From contig DETG01000032.1 in the NCBI GenBank assembly GCA_002361535.1, positions 1 to 12,465 of the forward strand: DNA of 12,465 bases, in the 5' to 3' direction. The notes under the pieces are model-generated. The model was not told the origin of the DNA, ran no database searches, and worked only from the letters and a program-made list of their open reading frames with translations. Source of the DNA: Prevotella sp. UBA3294 (lineage in GTDB: Bacteria; Bacteroidota; Bacteroidia; Bacteroidales; Bacteroidaceae). Made by a program: the position numbers and the translations under genes. Numbering within the stretch: the stretch's first letter is position 1; the number at the start of each line of letters is the position of its first letter. This document shows, piece after piece, positions 11,879 to 12,465 of this stretch.

Positions 11879-12465
11879 ATGAAAACATTGAAATCCTATC
11901 TGCCAGACATTCTGGTAGTCATTCTTTTTGCAGTTATATCGTTCGCCTATTTCTTCCCTGCCGACATCGAAGGGAAGATCCTCTACCGTCATGATTCTTC
12001 TGCCGGCGTGGGTGCCGGTCAGGAGGCGAAGGAGTACTACGAGCGAACGGGAGAACGTACGCGATGGACCAATGGCTTGTTCGGAGGTATGCCTACCTAT
12101 CAGACATCCCCGTCGTATAACAGTACAACGGCCTTAGGTAAGGTGATGGATGCCTATCATCTTTGGCTGCCAGAGAATGTGTGGTATGTGTTTGTCTATT
12201 TATTAGGATTCTATATCCTCATGCGTGCCTTTGACTTCCGGCAGTGGATGGCTGCGCTGGGAGCCGTCGTGTGGGCTTTCTCCAGCTATTTCTTTATCAT
12301 TATCGCTGCGGGACATATCTGGAAGGTGTGGGCCTTAGCTTATCTTCCACCGATGATCGCCGGTCTGGTGTTGGCTTATCGGGGAAAATACCTGTGGGGA
12401 TTGATCCTTACGGCTATCTTCACGGCTTTTGAAATCAAAGCTAACCATGTGCAGATGACCTATTA
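11879..12465 (+). CDS. YfhO-family polytopic membrane protein (5' part)
   Basis: The frame runs from the ATG at 11879 to the right edge without a stop, giving 195 residues; complete members of the family are several times longer. There is a transmembrane helix at about 9-27, then a non-cytoplasmic stretch with EGKILYRHDSS and WTNGLFGGMPTYQ (63-75), the latter a recognisable family signature, and more helices at about 102-120, 124-145 and 150-170. YfhO proteins have a glycosyltransferase-C-like fold; in Gram-positive bacteria a member helps glycosylate lipoteichoic acid, but the role in Bacteroidota is not established. Another ATG at 11875 is in a different frame and gives only a short peptide. 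It is divergent from mtnN and has its own promoter. The family call is fairly sure, substrate unknown. Confidence 0.85.
   Translation, partial: MKTLKSYLPDILVVILFAVISFAYFFPADIEGKILYRHDSSAGVGAGQEAKEYYERTGERTRWTNGLFGGMPTYQTSPSYNSTTALGKVMDAYHLWLPENVWYVFVYLLGFYILMRAFDFRQWMAALGAVVWAFSSYFFIIIAAGHIWKVWALAYLPPMIAGLVLAYRGKYLWGLILTAIFTAFEIKANHVQMTY

Noticed and set aside
11783..11992. N-terminal extension of MTAN upstream of the ATG at 11782
   Set aside because: It translates the promoter, the heptamer array and the start of the divergent YfhO gene; MKIGII is the family start.
11875..11998. Alternative ATG at 11875
   Set aside because: It opens a short frame different from the YfhO frame, with no family resemblance; the ATG at 11879 starts the clear membrane protein.

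Overview
The window looks like chromosomal DNA of a Bacteroidota member, most probably a Prevotella/Segatella-type organism (order Bacteroidales). Four things point there: the gene order ftsX - DUF3098 - uppP - truB - queA - folK; two C-terminal tails of the type IX secretion (Por) kind; promoters of the Bacteroidota form TAnnTTTG; and almost no Shine-Dalgarno sequences ahead of the genes. Species-level placement is inference.

Layout. (1) 1-244: 3' end of a surface or secreted protein with a sorting-domain-like tail, then a strong terminator. (2) 540-1340, minus: radical SAM protein with its own promoter. (3) 1477-6242, plus: a likely operon for envelope and tRNA/folate functions: ftsX (division), a DUF3098 membrane protein, uppP (undecaprenyl-PP recycling), truB (tRNA pseudouridine 55), queA (queuosine) and folK (folate), interrupted by a repeat-rich 300 bp spacer after ftsX. 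(4) 6481-6753, minus: rpsO with a roughly 100 nt leader, divergent from (5) 6958-10085, plus: typA/bipA and a DinF-type MATE transporter. (6) 10226-10533: a frameshifted remnant of a small secreted protein under an intact-looking promoter. (7) 10564-11782, minus: mtnN then luxS, consecutive steps of the activated methyl cycle that together make the AI-2 precursor. (8) 11879 to the end, plus: 5' part of a YfhO-family polytopic membrane protein.

The protein-coding content is mostly ordinary housekeeping. The less explained material is non-coding: (a) short-period TTGA-type heptamer repeats recurring between genes, at the start of folK and, in frame, inside folK; (b) a perfect 25 bp-arm palindrome that includes the last codons of folK; (c) an rpsO leader whose complementary segments occur in pseudoknot order, the topology used by the Escherichia coli rpsO translational operator; (d) seven promoter-like sites that all read TAYCTTTGCA; (e) a 41 bp tandem repeat and C/G-rich hairpin repeats after ftsX. 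No tRNA, rRNA, CRISPR array, transposase or phage gene was seen, and no wholly new multi-gene system. The strongest candidates for something undescribed are the rpsO leader and the microrepeat family.
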